64,000 nucleotides of DNA from Mycobacteriaceae bacterium (GCA_019245755.1 JAFARC010000036.1:1-64000); one strand, 5' to 3'. Counted from the stretch's first letter, positions 39,958 through 52,379 are shown. Made by a program: numbers and translations. Notes: generated by a model not told the origin, from the letters alone.

Positions 39958-40884
39958 TTAGAAATAACGGGGGAATTGGCTCCAGTCTGGTTCGCGCTTT
40001 TGCAGGAAGGCATCGCGGCCCTCGACGGCCTCGTCGGTCATGTACGCCAACCGCGTCGCCTCACCGGCGAACAGCTGCTGGCCGACCAGCCCGTCGTCGA
40101 GCAGATTGAACGCGAACTTCAACATGCGCTGCGCCTGCGGCGACTTGCCGTTGATCGCCGCCGCCCATTGCAGCCCGACGTTCTCGAGGTCGACGTGGTC
40201 GACGACGTCGTTGACCGCACCCATTCGGTGCATCTCCTCGGCGGTGTAGGGCCGGCCGAGGAAGAAGATCTCGCGGGCGAGTTTCTGGCCGACCTGCTTG
40301 GCCAGATAGGCGCTGCCGTAACCGCCGTCGAAGCTGCCGACGTCGGCGTCGGTCTGCTTGAACCGTGCCTGCTCGCGGCTCGCCAGGGTCAGGTCGCACA
40401 CCACGTGCAGACTGTGCCCGCCGCCGGCGGCCCACCCGTTGACCAAGCAGATCACCACCTTGGGCATGAACCGGATCAACCGCTGCACCTCCAGGATGTG
40501 CAGCCGCCCGGCGCGGGCCTGGTCGATGGTGTCGGCGGTCTCGCCGGACGCGTACTGGTAGCCGGTGCGGCCGCGGATGCGCTGGTCCCCGCCGGAGCAG
40601 AACGCCCAGCCGCCGTCCTTGGGGCTGGGCCCATTGCCGGTGAGCAGCACGACCCCGACGTCCGGTGACATCCGGGCATGGTCGAGCGCGCGGTACAGCT
40701 CGTCGACGGTGTGCGGCCGGAACGCGTTGCGCACCTCCGGCCGGTTGAACGCCACCCGCACGGTCGGCTGCGGCGCCCCGTCGACGACGTGTCGGTGGTA
40801 GGTGATGTCGGTCAGGTCGGCGAACCCGCCCGACAAGTCCGACACGGGCTTCCACTTCGACGCGTCAAAAGGATTCGCGCTCAC
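39958..40884 (-). CDS. menB: 1,4-Dihydroxy-2-naphthoyl-CoA synthase
   Basis: TVRVAFNRPEVRNAFRPHTVDEL; SFDGGYGSAYLAKQVGQKLAREIFFLGRPYTAEE. Confidence 0.96.
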   Translation of the reverse strand: MSANPFDASKWKPVSDLSGGFADLTDITYHRHVVDGAPQPTVRVAFNRPEVRNAFRPHTVDELYRALDHARMSPDVGVVLLTGNGPSPKDGGWAFCSGGDQRIRGRTGYQYASGETADTIDQARAGRLHILEVQRLIRFMPKVVICLVNGWAAGGGHSLHVVCDLTLASREQARFKQTDADVGSFDGGYGSAYLAKQVGQKLAREIFFLGRPYTAEEMHRMGAVNDVVDHVDLENVGLQWAAAINGKSPQAQRMLKFAFNLLDDGLVGQQLFAGEATRLAYMTDEAVEGRDAFLQKREPDWSQFPRYF

Positions 40885-41345
40885 GGCTGTTGGACCGGGT
40901 CGAAGCGGAACACGGCGCAGCTGCCGGCCAGCGCTTCGAATTCCTCTGGCCGCCCGTCTGTCACCAGGCCGGCGTTCTTCATGAAGCTCACCCCGGTAGG
41001 GACCTCGACGGGGAACAGCCGCAGCAGCGGCCTGGCCTCCTCGGCGGACATCTCCACCATCCGCACCCGTTCGGTGTGGCGGCCGCGCTGCAGCGTGGCT
41101 TCGCCCGCGACGCGGGCGTTGGCCACCCAGTCCGCGCCCGGGAAGCAACCCACCACATAGCGTTTCCCGTCGAACTGCATCGGCGTGATCGGCGTGCAGC
41201 GAGGCTTGCCGGACTTGCGCCCTCGCACGGTCAGCACCATCGGGCTCTCACCGCCGAAGCTGATGCCCAGCCGCGACAGCGCGATGAACACCTTGTTCGC
41301 GGGTTTGAGCCACCAGGGCGGCGTGATGGGTTCGCTGTTCGACAT
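40881..41345 (-). CDS. Deazaflavin-dependent nitroreductase-family protein
   Basis: PMVLTVRGRKSGKPRCTPITPMQFDGKRYVVGCFPGADWVANARVAGEATLQRG: Ddn/FDOR pattern. Confidence 0.82.
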   Translation of the reverse strand: MSNSEPITPPWWLKPANKVFIALSRLGISFGGESPMVLTVRGRKSGKPRCTPITPMQFDGKRYVVGCFPGADWVANARVAGEATLQRGRHTERVRMVEMSAEEARPLLRLFPVEVPTGVSFMKNAGLVTDGRPEEFEALAGSCAVFRFDPVQQP

Positions 41346-41472
41346 ATCGGCGACGCTACCTGGCAGCCCCGCCCGCTGCGGGCCCCGCATCCCAGTACTC
41401 ACCTCCGCGACACGTAAATCTGTGCGACGAGATCGAACAGCCCACCGCCGGACGCATCCCGATGGATGACAC

Positions 41473-43113
41473 TCAGCCCACGGCGCGCCCGGCGCCCTCC
41501 CAGAACTGCGCGCGTACCGTCTTCTTGTCCGGTTTGCCGAGCGCGGTGACGGGCAGCGCGTCGACGACGATCACCCGCTTCGGCGACTGCACGGAGCCCT
41601 TGCGTTCTTTCACCGCCTCCTGGATCTCGGCGGTCATCGTGGCGACGGCGTCGTCGTCTCGAGCCGCGTCCGGCCGCAGCACCACCACGGCCGTGACCGC
41701 CTCACCCCACTTGTCGTCGGGCGTGCCGATCACGCAGACCTGCGCGACCGCGGAGTGCTCGGCGATGACATCCTCGACTTCGCGCGGGAAGACGTTGAAC
41801 CCGCCGGTGACGATCATGTCCTTGACCCGGTCGACGATGTACCAGAACCCGTCTTCGTCCTCCCGCGCCATGTCGCCGGTGTGCAACCAGCCGTCCTTGA
41901 AGGTCTCGGCGGTCGCGTCGGGCAAGTTCCAGTAGCCCCCGGCCAGAAGCGGTCCGCTCACACAGATCTCGCCGACGTCGCCCCGCGGCACCGGGTTGCC
42001 GTCCTCGCCCAGCAGCGCCGTGCGCGCGAACAGTGTCGGGCGCCCGCACGACGTGAGACGCTTCTCGTCGTGGTCGCCTTTGGCGAGGTAGGTGATCACC
42101 ATCGGCGCCTCGGACTGGCCGTAGTACTGGGCGAAGATCGGCCCGAACCGCTCGATCGCCTCCTTCAGCCGCACCGGGTTGATCGCCGAGGCGCCGTAGT
42201 ACACCGTCTCCAGCGACGACAGGTCGCGGGTGCGCGAATCGGGGTGATCCATCAGGGCATACAGCATCGACGGCACCAGCATCGTCGCGGTGATGCGCCG
42301 CTCCTCGATGACCCGCAGCACCTCGGCGGGATCGAACTTGCCCAGCACCACCATCTCGCCGCCCCTGACGATCGTCGGCACGAAAAACGCCGCCCCCGCA
42401 TGCGACAGCGGTGTGCACATCAAGAACCGCGGGCGCTCCGGCCACTCCCACTCGGCGAGTTGGATCGTGGTCATCGCGCTGATCGACTGGGCGGTGCCGA
42501 TCACGCCCTTCGGCTTACCAGTGGTGCCGCCGGTGTAGGTCAACCCGCCGATGTGGTCGGGCGGTAGGTCCGCGGCGACCAGCGGTCGCGGCTCGTACTT
42601 CGCGGCCTCGGCGGTCAGGTCCACCGCGACGTGCGAGAGCGCCTCGGGCACCGCGCCGATCGTCAGGATCTGCTTCAACGAGTCCACCCGTTCGAACAGG
42701 CCCAGCGCGCGTTCGACGAACATCGGGTTGGGGTCGATGATCAGCGACGTGATGCCCGCGTCGGACAGCACGTAGGCGTGGTCGTCCAGCGACCCGAGAG
42801 GGTGCAGTGCGGTGCGGCGGTACCCCTGCGTTTGGCCGGCGCCGATGATCATCAGCACCTCGGGTCGGTTCAGCGACAGCAGGCCGACCGCGCTGCCGGT
42901 GCCGGCCCCCAGCGCCTCGAAGGCCTGGATGTACTGGCTGATGCGATCGGCGAGCTGGCCGCCGGTCAACGTGGTGTCGCCGAGGAAGAGCACCGGCTTG
43001 TCCTTGTTGCGCTTGAGTGCGCCGACCGTCAGGTGGCCGGAGTGTATGGGAAACCGCAGCAGCTCGTTCCCCAATGAGCGCTCGCGCGAAGAAGCAACGT
43101 CCGGTTGAGTCAT
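41473..43113 (-). CDS. fadD8: Acyl-CoA ligase FadD8-like (Rv0551c)
   Basis: LTYTGGTTGKPKGVIG and GWLHTGDMAREDEDGFWYIVDRVKDMIVTGGFNVFPREVE; synteny. Confidence 0.9.
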   Translation of the reverse strand: MTQPDVASSRERSLGNELLRFPIHSGHLTVGALKRNKDKPVLFLGDTTLTGGQLADRISQYIQAFEALGAGTGSAVGLLSLNRPEVLMIIGAGQTQGYRRTALHPLGSLDDHAYVLSDAGITSLIIDPNPMFVERALGLFERVDSLKQILTIGAVPEALSHVAVDLTAEAAKYEPRPLVAADLPPDHIGGLTYTGGTTGKPKGVIGTAQSISAMTTIQLAEWEWPERPRFLMCTPLSHAGAAFFVPTIVRGGEMVVLGKFDPAEVLRVIEERRITATMLVPSMLYALMDHPDSRTRDLSSLETVYYGASAINPVRLKEAIERFGPIFAQYYGQSEAPMVITYLAKGDHDEKRLTSCGRPTLFARTALLGEDGNPVPRGDVGEICVSGPLLAGGYWNLPDATAETFKDGWLHTGDMAREDEDGFWYIVDRVKDMIVTGGFNVFPREVEDVIAEHSAVAQVCVIGTPDDKWGEAVTAVVVLRPDAARDDDAVATMTAEIQEAVKERKGSVQSPKRVIVVDALPVTALGKPDKKTVRAQFWEGAGRAVG

Positions 43114-43123
43114 ACCGTAAGAC

Positions 43124-43137
43124 TAGAACGTGTTACA
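43124..43137 (-). promoter_or_regulatory. KstR-type operator (TnnAACnnGTTnnA): TAGAACGTGTTACA
   Basis: Exact match to the published KstR half-palindrome consensus, starting 10 bp upstream of the fadD8 start codon. Confidence 0.6.
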
Positions 43138-43259
43138 GAAAGGAGCCGCTGCGCTCCCCGAAACCTCACCGCGTTTTTGCCTCGCCTCCTCCCGCCACCG
43201 GATCTCGTCGCACTGTCCCGGCGGTTCAGCAAATGTCGCCACCGGATAGCATCCCGCAC

Positions 43260-44189
43260 ATGCCGTTGAGCGCTCGGATGCCGGAACTGTCGGCGCTCGA
43301 GGTGTTGTCGGCGATCGCGAGGACCGGAAGTCTCAGCGCTGCCGGACGCGAGATCGGCCTCACGCAGCAGGCCGTGTCGGCGCGGCTGACCTCGATCGAA
43401 GCCCAGACCGGGGTGCGACTGGTGACACGGACGACGCGCGGCTCGCACCTCACGGCGGCCGGCGAGGTGGTGGCCGAGTGGGCCGACCAGATGCTCGAGG
43501 TCGCCCGCCGCGTCGACGCCGGGCTGGCGTCGCTGCGGATGCAGAGCCGCAAACGCCTCAAGGTGGTCGCCAGCCAAACGATCGCCGAGCAGCTGCTTCC
43601 GCGTTGGCTGGTGTCGCTGCAGGCGTCGGCGATACGCCGCGGCAGTAGCGCACCGGAGGTGACCCTCAGCGCGACCGACAGCGAAGGTGCGATGACGGCG
43701 GTCCGCGGCGGCGACGCCGACGTCGGCTTCATCGAGATCCCGGCTGCGTTGTCGGGGTTGCGCGGCCGCGTCATCGGGCACGACGAATTGGTCGTGGTCG
43801 TGCCGCCCGACCACAAATGGGCCAGGCGGTCACAACCGATCACCGCGGCCGAGCTGCACCGGACTCCGCTGGTGTCGAGGAGGTCCGGCTGGCGCTATCT
43901 GCTCGGCGGTGTCGTGCCGGGGCTGCCGCAGGGCGACGGTGACCGCGTCGACGAGAGCCTGGAGCTGTCGTCGGCAGCGTCCGTGCGCGCCGCGGTGTTG
44001 GCCGGCGCTGGTCCGGCGGTGATGAGCCGGCTCGCGGTGGCCGACGACCTGATGCACGGCCGGTTGCGCGCGATCCCGGTGGCCGATCTCGACCTGCGCC
44101 GTGAGCTGCGGGCGATCTGGGTGGGTGGCCGCACCCCGCCGGCGGGTGCGGTCCGGGACCTGGTCAGCCACATCACCAGCGGCCGCTGA
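43260..44189 (+). CDS. LysR-family transcriptional regulator
   Basis: LSALEVLSAIARTGSLSAAGREIGLTQQAVSARLTSIEAQTGVRLVTRTTRG HTH; substrate-binding domain. Confidence 0.93.
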   Translation: MPLSARMPELSALEVLSAIARTGSLSAAGREIGLTQQAVSARLTSIEAQTGVRLVTRTTRGSHLTAAGEVVAEWADQMLEVARRVDAGLASLRMQSRKRLKVVASQTIAEQLLPRWLVSLQASAIRRGSSAPEVTLSATDSEGAMTAVRGGDADVGFIEIPAALSGLRGRVIGHDELVVVVPPDHKWARRSQPITAAELHRTPLVSRRSGWRYLLGGVVPGLPQGDGDRVDESLELSSAASVRAAVLAGAGPAVMSRLAVADDLMHGRLRAIPVADLDLRRELRAIWVGGRTPPAGAVRDLVSHITSGR

Positions 44190-44191
44190 CC

Positions 44192-45151
44192 ATGCTGCCC
44201 ACCTTCGACGACATCACCGACCGGCTGCACGTGGTCGGGCTGCCGATGCGGGAGCGGTTCCGCGGCATCGCGACACGCGAAGTCGCGTTGATCGAGGGGC
44301 CGGCGGGCTGGGGCGAGTTCGGCGCGTTTGTCGAATACCGGCCGGAGGAGGCCGCCGCATGGTTGGCGTCGGCGATCGAGGCGGCTTTCCGCAAGCCCCC
44401 CCAGCCCCTGCGCGGCCGCATTCCGATCAACGCCACGGTGCCCGCCGTCCCGCCCGATCGGGTTCCCGGTCTGCTCGCCCGATTTCCCGGCGCGACCACC
44501 GCGAAGGTGAAGGTCGCCGAGCCTGGCCAGACGCTGGCCGACGACGTCGCGCGTGTCGAAGCGGTGCGGGCGCTGGTGCCCACCGTGCGCGTCGACGCCA
44601 ACGGCGGGTGGTCGGTCGACGAGGCCGTCGCCGCCGCCGAAGCGCTGACGAGGACCGGCCCGCTTGAATACCTCGAGCAACCCTGCACGACCGTCGACGA
44701 GCTCGCCGAGGTCCGCCGCCGCGTTGACGTGCCGGTCGCCGCGGACGAGAGCATCCGCAAGGCGGCCGACCCGCTGCGTGTCGTGCGCGCCGAGGCCGCC
44801 GACGTCGCGGTGCTGAAAGTCGCTCCGCTGGGCGGCATTGCCCGTTTGCTGGAGATCGCCGCGCAGATCGACGTCCCGGTCGTGATCTCCAGCGCGCTGG
44901 ACTCGGCAGTCGGTATCGGCACCGGCCTTCAGGCCGCGGCCGCCCTACCCGAGCTGCGGCACGCCTGCGGTCTCGGCACCGGCGGCCTGTTCGCCGCCGA
45001 CGTCGCGGCACCGACGCCGCCGGAGAACGGCTACCTGCCCGTGCGGCCCGTCACGCCGGATCCCGAGCGCCTGGCCGCCCTGGCCGCGCCGCCCGAGCGC
45101 CGGCAGTGGTGGATCGACCGGGTCGCGGCCTGCCACCACCTGCTGCGATAG
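44192..45151 (+). CDS. menC: o-Succinylbenzoate synthase
   Basis: Enolase-superfamily: TAKVKVAEPGQTLADDVARVEAVRALVPTVRVDANGGWSVDEA; LEQPC; synteny with Rv0553. Confidence 0.93.
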   Translation: MLPTFDDITDRLHVVGLPMRERFRGIATREVALIEGPAGWGEFGAFVEYRPEEAAAWLASAIEAAFRKPPQPLRGRIPINATVPAVPPDRVPGLLARFPGATTAKVKVAEPGQTLADDVARVEAVRALVPTVRVDANGGWSVDEAVAAAEALTRTGPLEYLEQPCTTVDELAEVRRRVDVPVAADESIRKAADPLRVVRAEAADVAVLKVAPLGGIARLLEIAAQIDVPVVISSALDSAVGIGTGLQAAAALPELRHACGLGTGGLFAADVAAPTPPENGYLPVRPVTPDPERLAALAAPPERRQWWIDRVAACHHLLR

Positions 45152-45152
45152 C

Positions 45153-46926
<1,774 letters not shown>

Positions 46927-47193
46927 GATTCGGCACGCACCTCCAAAAGTTTTTCCGCCGTCATTCCGCAAGCCGCAGAAGTGGATGCAGTATTTCGGGG
47001 CAATGTTTCTTCTGGATGATGCTGAGTAAATTCTGTATTGCTCACAGAAGGTTCCTTAACCGGACTGTACCCGGTAATTACACAGCATCCTCACAGTCAC
47101 TTCGAGGCTTGTTGGCAAGTCTGGACTCCCCCGGCGTGTTGAACCGGGGGCCGCCGGGCCTCGTGAAAGCATTGTCAGCTGCGGGAGGTTGCG

Positions 47194-47310
47194 ATGAGTT
47201 CACTACTGGTGGTCTGCCTTTCGGTAGGCACGCCTCTCGCCGCTCTCGGGCTTCACGAACTCCAGGCGTCGCTTGAGCGCTGGGACCAGGAGCGGCACGC
47301 AGAGGACTGA
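47194..47310 (+). CDS. Putative 38-aa small protein (not in supplied ORF track)
   Basis: gggaggttgcg RBS then atg at 47194: MSSLLVVCLSVGTPLAALGLHELQASLERWDQERHAED*; hydrophobic N-terminus plus charged tail. Confidence 0.5.
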   Translation: MSSLLVVCLSVGTPLAALGLHELQASLERWDQERHAED

Positions 47311-47341
47311 ATCTCACCCACATCGCGTGTGACACCCTGAT

Positions 47342-48985
47342 GTGGTGGTGAATCCCTCGACGGCGCAGGCGCGCGTCGTCGTCGACGAACTGATTCGTGG
47401 CGGCGTACGGGATGTGGTGCTCTGCCCGGGCTCGCGCAATGCGCCGCTGGCGTTTGCGCTGCGCGATGCCGATGCGGCCGGGCGGGTGCGGCTGCACGTC
47501 CGCATCGATGAGCGCACGGCGGGGTATCTGGCCATCGGCTTGGCGGTGAGCGGCGGCGCGCCGGTGCCGATCGTGATGACGTCGGGCACTGCCGTTGCGA
47601 ATCTGGGACCCGCGGTCGCCGAGGCGAATTACGCACGGGTGCCGCTGATCGTGCTCTCGGCCAACCGGCCTTACGAGCTGCTTCCGACCGGCGCCAACCA
47701 GACCATGGAGCAGCTGGGCATCTTCGGCACACAGGTGCGAGGGTCGATCAGTCTCGGGTTGGCCGAGGAGGGAACCGACAGACTCACCGAACAGAACGGA
47801 CGGTGGCGTTCCGCTGTGTGTCGCGTTTTGGTTACTTCAACGGGGGCGCGGTCGGCCAATGCGGGACCGGTGCAGTTCGACATCCCGCTGCGTGAGCCGT
47901 TGGTGCCCGACCCGGAGCCGGATCTCGGCAGCCTGAAGCACACCGTGCCGGCCGGTCGGCCGGACGGGCGGCCGTGGACCTACACGCCGCCGGTGAGCTT
48001 CGACCAGCCGCTCGATATCGACCTGAGCCGCGACACCGTGGTGATCGCGGGCCATGGCGCCGGGCTTCACCCCAACCTTTCGGCGCTGCCGACGGTCGCC
48101 GAGCCGACCGCCCCGGCCGCCGAGAACCCGCTGCATCCGCTGGCGCTGCCGCTGCTGCATCCGCAGCAGGTGATCATGGTCGGCAGGCCCACCCTGCATC
48201 GGCAGGTGTCGTCGCTGTTGGCCGACCCGGCGGTGCCGGTGCTCGCGCTGACGACGGGTCCGCGCTGGCCCGATGTGTCGGGCAACTCGCAGGCGACCGG
48301 CACCCGCGCGGTGACGACGGGCCGGCCAAGCGATGGGTGGCTGCGACGCTGCGCCGAGGTGCACCGGCGGGCCACGTCGGCGGTGCGCGATCAGCTCAAG
48401 GCCCACCCGCTGACGACCGGGCTGCACGTGGCCGCGGCGGTCGTCGAGGCCTTGCGCGAGGGTGATCAGCTTGTGCTCGGGGCCTCCAACCCGGTGCGCG
48501 ACGCGGCACTGGCGGGACTGAACCACAAGGGCGTCAAGGTGCGGTCCAACCGCGGTGTTGCGGGTATCGACGGGACGGTTTCCACGGCGATCGGCGCGGC
48601 GCTGGCCCACGACGGCCGCACGATCGCCTTGATCGGCGACCTGACCTTCGTGCACGACGCCTCCGGGCTGTTGATCGGGCCGACGGAGCCGGTGCCGCAA
48701 CGGCTTTCGATCGTCGTGTCCAACGACAACGGCGGCGGCATCTTCGAGCTGCTCGAGCAGGGCGATCCGCGATTCTCCGACGTGTCGTCGCGGATCTTCG
48801 GCACCCCGCACGACATCGACGTCGGTGCGCTGTGCCGGGCGTATCACGTCGACTGCCGCCAGGTCGAAGCCGACGAGCTTGCCGAGGCGTTGGATACGCC
48901 GTTCGGTGGGGTGCGGGTGCTGGAGGTCAAGGCGGATCGGTCGACGCTGCGTCAGCTGCACGCGTCGATCAAGGCGGCCATATGA
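47342..48985 (+). CDS. menD: 2-Succinyl-5-enolpyruvyl-6-hydroxy-3-cyclohexene-1-carboxylate synthase
   Basis: [19 protein letters not shown]; ThDP-binding [24 protein letters not shown]. Confidence 0.96.
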   Translation: MVVNPSTAQARVVVDELIRGGVRDVVLCPGSRNAPLAFALRDADAAGRVRLHVRIDERTAGYLAIGLAVSGGAPVPIVMTSGTAVANLGPAVAEANYARVPLIVLSANRPYELLPTGANQTMEQLGIFGTQVRGSISLGLAEEGTDRLTEQNGRWRSAVCRVLVTSTGARSANAGPVQFDIPLREPLVPDPEPDLGSLKHTVPAGRPDGRPWTYTPPVSFDQPLDIDLSRDTVVIAGHGAGLHPNLSALPTVAEPTAPAAENPLHPLALPLLHPQQVIMVGRPTLHRQVSSLLADPAVPVLALTTGPRWPDVSGNSQATGTRAVTTGRPSDGWLRRCAEVHRRATSAVRDQLKAHPLTTGLHVAAAVVEALREGDQLVLGASNPVRDAALAGLNHKGVKVRSNRGVAGIDGTVSTAIGAALAHDGRTIALIGDLTFVHDASGLLIGPTEPVPQRLSIVVSNDNGGGIFELLEQGDPRFSDVSSRIFGTPHDIDVGALCRAYHVDCRQVEADELAEALDTPFGGVRVLEVKADRSTLRQLHASIKAAI

Positions 48986-49479
48986 GCCGGCTCGCCGGCG
49001 TGCTGCAGCGGCTGAGCGGACCGGTTCGCACACCGGACGAACCGGAGGACCGGCTGCGGAAAGGCCTGCGGTGGACCCGGATTGCGGTGCTGATCATTGC
49101 CGGCATCGTCACCCTGCAATCCCTGCTTTTGGTGGCCGGGGCGCGGCGCAACGATCGGCAGATCGAGCGGCACATGGGGGTGGCGCAGGCCGAGGTGCTC
49201 AGCGCCGGGCCGCGGCGGTCGACGATCGAGTTCGTCACGCCCAACCGGGTCACCTACCGCCCGGAGCTCGGTGTGCTCTACCCGTCGGAGCTCGCCGACG
49301 GGATGCGAATCTACGTCGAGTACGACAAGAACGACCCCGACCTGGTGCGGGTGCAGCACCGCAACGCGTCGCTGGCGATCATTCCGGCCGGCTCGATCGC
49401 GGTGGTGGGCTGGCTGGTGGCCGGCGCGCTGCTGTTCGGGTTGGCGCTCGCCGAACGGCGAATCGCCGCGCCGAATTAG
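48982..49479 (+). CDS. DUF3592-like membrane protein (Rv0556-like)
   Basis: ATG overlaps menD stop; two TM with extracytoplasmic domain. Confidence 0.8.
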   Translation: MSRLAGVLQRLSGPVRTPDEPEDRLRKGLRWTRIAVLIIAGIVTLQSLLLVAGARRNDRQIERHMGVAQAEVLSAGPRRSTIEFVTPNRVTYRPELGVLYPSELADGMRIYVEYDKNDPDLVRVQHRNASLAIIPAGSIAVVGWLVAGALLFGLALAERRIAAPN

Positions 49480-49495
49480 CGCTTCGGATACTAAC

Positions 49496-49945
49496 TCACC
49501 GCGCGATCGCGTCGGCGAGCCTGCGGAACATGTCCAACAAATTCGGATCGTATTCGACCGCCGGCATGCGCTTGCGAATCCTCGCCATGCACGGATCGTT
49601 CAGCAATGCCGCCACATCGGCATTCCGGGCCGGGTCCATTCCGGCCGACCGCAACCAAGAAACCAGGTCGGGTAGCACCGGGACAATTCCGTCGAGGTCG
49701 CCCTGCGCCCAGCGTTCACGATATCTCTGGGCCACCCGCTGCCAATGGATACGCGCCGCATCGCTGTGGTTGAGCGCGCTGCGCAGCATGCTTGCGATCG
49801 CAGTGGTCATCAGGCCGCGCAGCCGCCCCGCCGACTCCGGGTTGTTGCGGAGGAGCTCTTCCAGGCCCCAGTCCCATTCCTGCCAATATCGTTTGACCCC
49901 GTGGTCAATTGGGCGCAGGTTAATCCGTTCCCACGGATCAGCCAT
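49496..49945 (-). CDS. Hypothetical protein
   Basis: MADPWERINLRPIDHGVKRYWQEWDWGLEELLRNNPESAGRLRGLM...; intact ORF, no domain recognised. Confidence 0.65.
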   Translation of the reverse strand: MADPWERINLRPIDHGVKRYWQEWDWGLEELLRNNPESAGRLRGLMTTAIASMLRSALNHSDAARIHWQRVAQRYRERWAQGDLDGIVPVLPDLVSWLRSAGMDPARNADVAALLNDPCMARIRKRMPAVEYDPNLLDMFRRLADAIAR

Positions 49946-50112
49946 TACTCCCCCCAAGCGTGTTAGTCGACAGCAACAGGTGCGATTCGCCAGGCTACCG
50001 CAAAAAACTGCCGGTTTTTATAAAGATTCAATTAAGCGTTCGCCGGCAGAATTTCGCATGTCGTATCCCTGGATGCAACCTCGCAGACAGCGGCCGCTGA
50101 CACCATCAACAC

Positions 50113-51249
50113 GTGCGAGTTGCGATCGTCGCCGAGTCGTTTCTGCCCAACGTCAACGGTGTCTCCAACTCGGTGCTGCGGGTACTGGAGCACCTGGGCC
50201 GCACCGGGCACGACGCCATCGTCATCGCTCCCGACAATCCACGCGGCCAGGACCGCGCGGGGAGCGAGCACGACGGCGTGCCCGTGTACCGGATGCCGTC
50301 GCGGATGTTCCCGAAGATCACCTCGCTGCCGCTGGGTGTGCCCCGACCGCGCATGGTCCGCATCATGCGCGAGTTCGACGCCGATGTGGTCCACTTGGCG
50401 TCCCCGGCGCTGCTGGGCTACGGCGGGCTGCAGGCGGCCCGATTCCTCGGCATTCCGACCGTCGCGGTGTTCCAGACCGACGTGCCGGGTTTCGCGCAGA
50501 GCTACGGTATCGGGGTCACCTCACGGGCGGCTTGGGCGTGGTTCCGCCACCTGCACCGGCACGCCGACCGCACCCTGGCGCCGTCCTCGGCCGCGATGGA
50601 AAGCCTCGCTGCCCAGCGCATTCCGCGGATCCACCGGTGGGCTCGCGGCGTCGACATCACCGGTTTCGCGCCGTCCGCCCGCGACGAGCGGCTGCGCCGC
50701 AGCTGGTCGCCTACCGGCAAGCCGATCGTCGGCTTCGTCGGCCGGCTGGCGCCGGAGAAGCATGTCGAGCGGCTGAGAGCACTGGCTTACCACGACGCCG
50801 TCCAGCTTGTGATCGTCGGTGACGGCGTGCACCGCGGGAAGCTCGAGGGCTTGCTTCCCACCGCGGTTTTCACCGGCGCGCTGTACGGACCCGAACTTGC
50901 CGCGGCGTACGCCAGCATGGACGTGTTCGTCCACCCGGGCGAGCACGAGACGTTCTGCCAGGCGGTGCAGGAGGCGCTGGCCTCCGGTGTGCCGGTGGTC
51001 GCGCCCGACGCGGGCGGCCCGCGGGACCTGGTCAGCCCCGGCCGCACCGGGTATCTGCTCGGCGTCGACGACTTCGAACAGCGACTGCCCGACGTGGTGA
51101 CGCACCTGATCCAGTTCCGGCCCCGATACTCGATCGCGGCGCGGCGCAGCGTGCTGCAACGCACCTGGCCGGTCATCTGCGACGAGCTGCTCGGTCACTA
51201 CGAGGCCGTCCGCGGCGCCGCGGCGGGACGAAGCAGCCTGACCGCATAA
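50113..51249 (+). CDS. mgtA: GDP-mannose-dependent alpha-mannosyltransferase (GT4; Rv0557/MgtA-like)
   Basis: [76 protein letters not shown]. Confidence 0.93.
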   Translation: MRVAIVAESFLPNVNGVSNSVLRVLEHLGRTGHDAIVIAPDNPRGQDRAGSEHDGVPVYRMPSRMFPKITSLPLGVPRPRMVRIMREFDADVVHLASPALLGYGGLQAARFLGIPTVAVFQTDVPGFAQSYGIGVTSRAAWAWFRHLHRHADRTLAPSSAAMESLAAQRIPRIHRWARGVDITGFAPSARDERLRRSWSPTGKPIVGFVGRLAPEKHVERLRALAYHDAVQLVIVGDGVHRGKLEGLLPTAVFTGALYGPELAAAYASMDVFVHPGEHETFCQAVQEALASGVPVVAPDAGGPRDLVSPGRTGYLLGVDDFEQRLPDVVTHLIQFRPRYSIAARRSVLQRTWPVICDELLGHYEAVRGAAAGRSSLTA

Positions 51250-51319
51250 CGACCGCTACCTGGCGGCCAGCGATCCGCGCCGCGACGGGCCGCTCGCCGG
51301 CTTCTAGTAGTTTCGGCAC

Positions 51320-52012
51320 GTGAGCCGGGCGACACTGGGCAAGGATCCGGACGAGGTCGCGTCGATGTTCGACGCGGTCGCACGCCGCTACGACCTGACC
51401 AACACCGTGCTGTCGCTGGGCCAGGACCGTGGCTGGCGACGAGCCACCCGCAAGGCCCTTCGGGTCGGGCCGCACGACACGGTGCTCGACCTGGCGGCGG
51501 GCACCGCGGTGTCGACCGAGGAACTGGCCCGCTCGGGCGCGTGGTGCGTGGCCACGGACTTCAGCATCGGCATGCTCGCGGCCGGCCGGCGTCGCGCGGT
51601 GCCGAAGGTGGCTGGCGACGCGACAGGGCTACCGTTCGCCGACCGGTCCTTCGACGCGGTGACGATCAGCTTCGGCCTTCGCAACGTCGTCGACCACGAG
51701 GCCGCGCTGCGCGAGATGGCCCGGGTGACGAAGCCGGGCGGTCGGCTGCTGGTATGTGAGTTCTCGACGCCGACGAACCCACTGTTCGGCACCGTCTATA
51801 AGGAGTATTTGATGCGAGCGCTGCCCAGGGTGGCCCGCGCGGTCGCGTCCAACCCGCAGGCCTACTGCTACCTGGCCGAGTCGATCAGGACCTGGCCCGA
51901 CCAGGCCGAGCTGGCGCATCGCATCGGCAGGGCGGGGTGGACGGGGGTGCGGTGGCGGAATCTGACCGGCGGGATCGTCGCGCTGCATGCCGCGACCCGA
52001 CCGCTCGACTGA
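51320..52012 (+). CDS. menG: Demethylmenaquinone methyltransferase (UbiE/MenG-like, Rv0558)
   Basis: [54 protein letters not shown]; UbiE signature. Confidence 0.93.
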   Translation: MSRATLGKDPDEVASMFDAVARRYDLTNTVLSLGQDRGWRRATRKALRVGPHDTVLDLAAGTAVSTEELARSGAWCVATDFSIGMLAAGRRRAVPKVAGDATGLPFADRSFDAVTISFGLRNVVDHEAALREMARVTKPGGRLLVCEFSTPTNPLFGTVYKEYLMRALPRVARAVASNPQAYCYLAESIRTWPDQAELAHRIGRAGWTGVRWRNLTGGIVALHAATRPLD

Positions 52013-52016
52013 CCGG

Positions 52017-52379
52017 CTACTCCTGGAACCGGTCCGGGGTGATTGGCGACAGCATCCCGGGGCAATACACCGATATCGCGATGATGGTGAACAGGCTGGC
52101 TTTGTCGCGGGCCATTCCGCTGTTGGCAGCCATGGTGGCGGCGGCGGTGTCGAACGTCCCGCCGGGCTGGACCAGCATCGGGCAGACGGACTGACCCAGT
52201 GCCGTCGCGCTGGCCGGGTCGTTGTACGGGACCCCGGCGTCGGTCAGCGCGGCGAGAAACGAGTTGCTTACCATGTCGGCGCGTGCGAGGGTCCCCGACG
52301 CGGCCGCCACGCCGATCACGGCGACAGACACCGCCATCGCGGCGGTGGTCCTTGCCGGTCTGTCGCGCACCCATCTCAT
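52017..52379 (-). CDS. Secreted DUF732 protein (Rv0559c-like)
   Basis: Signal peptide; FLAALTDAGVPYNDPASATALGQSVCPML DUF732 pattern. Confidence 0.85.
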   Translation of the reverse strand: MRWVRDRPARTTAAMAVSVAVIGVAAASGTLARADMVSNSFLAALTDAGVPYNDPASATALGQSVCPMLVQPGGTFDTAAATMAANSGMARDKASLFTIIAISVYCPGMLSPITPDRFQE

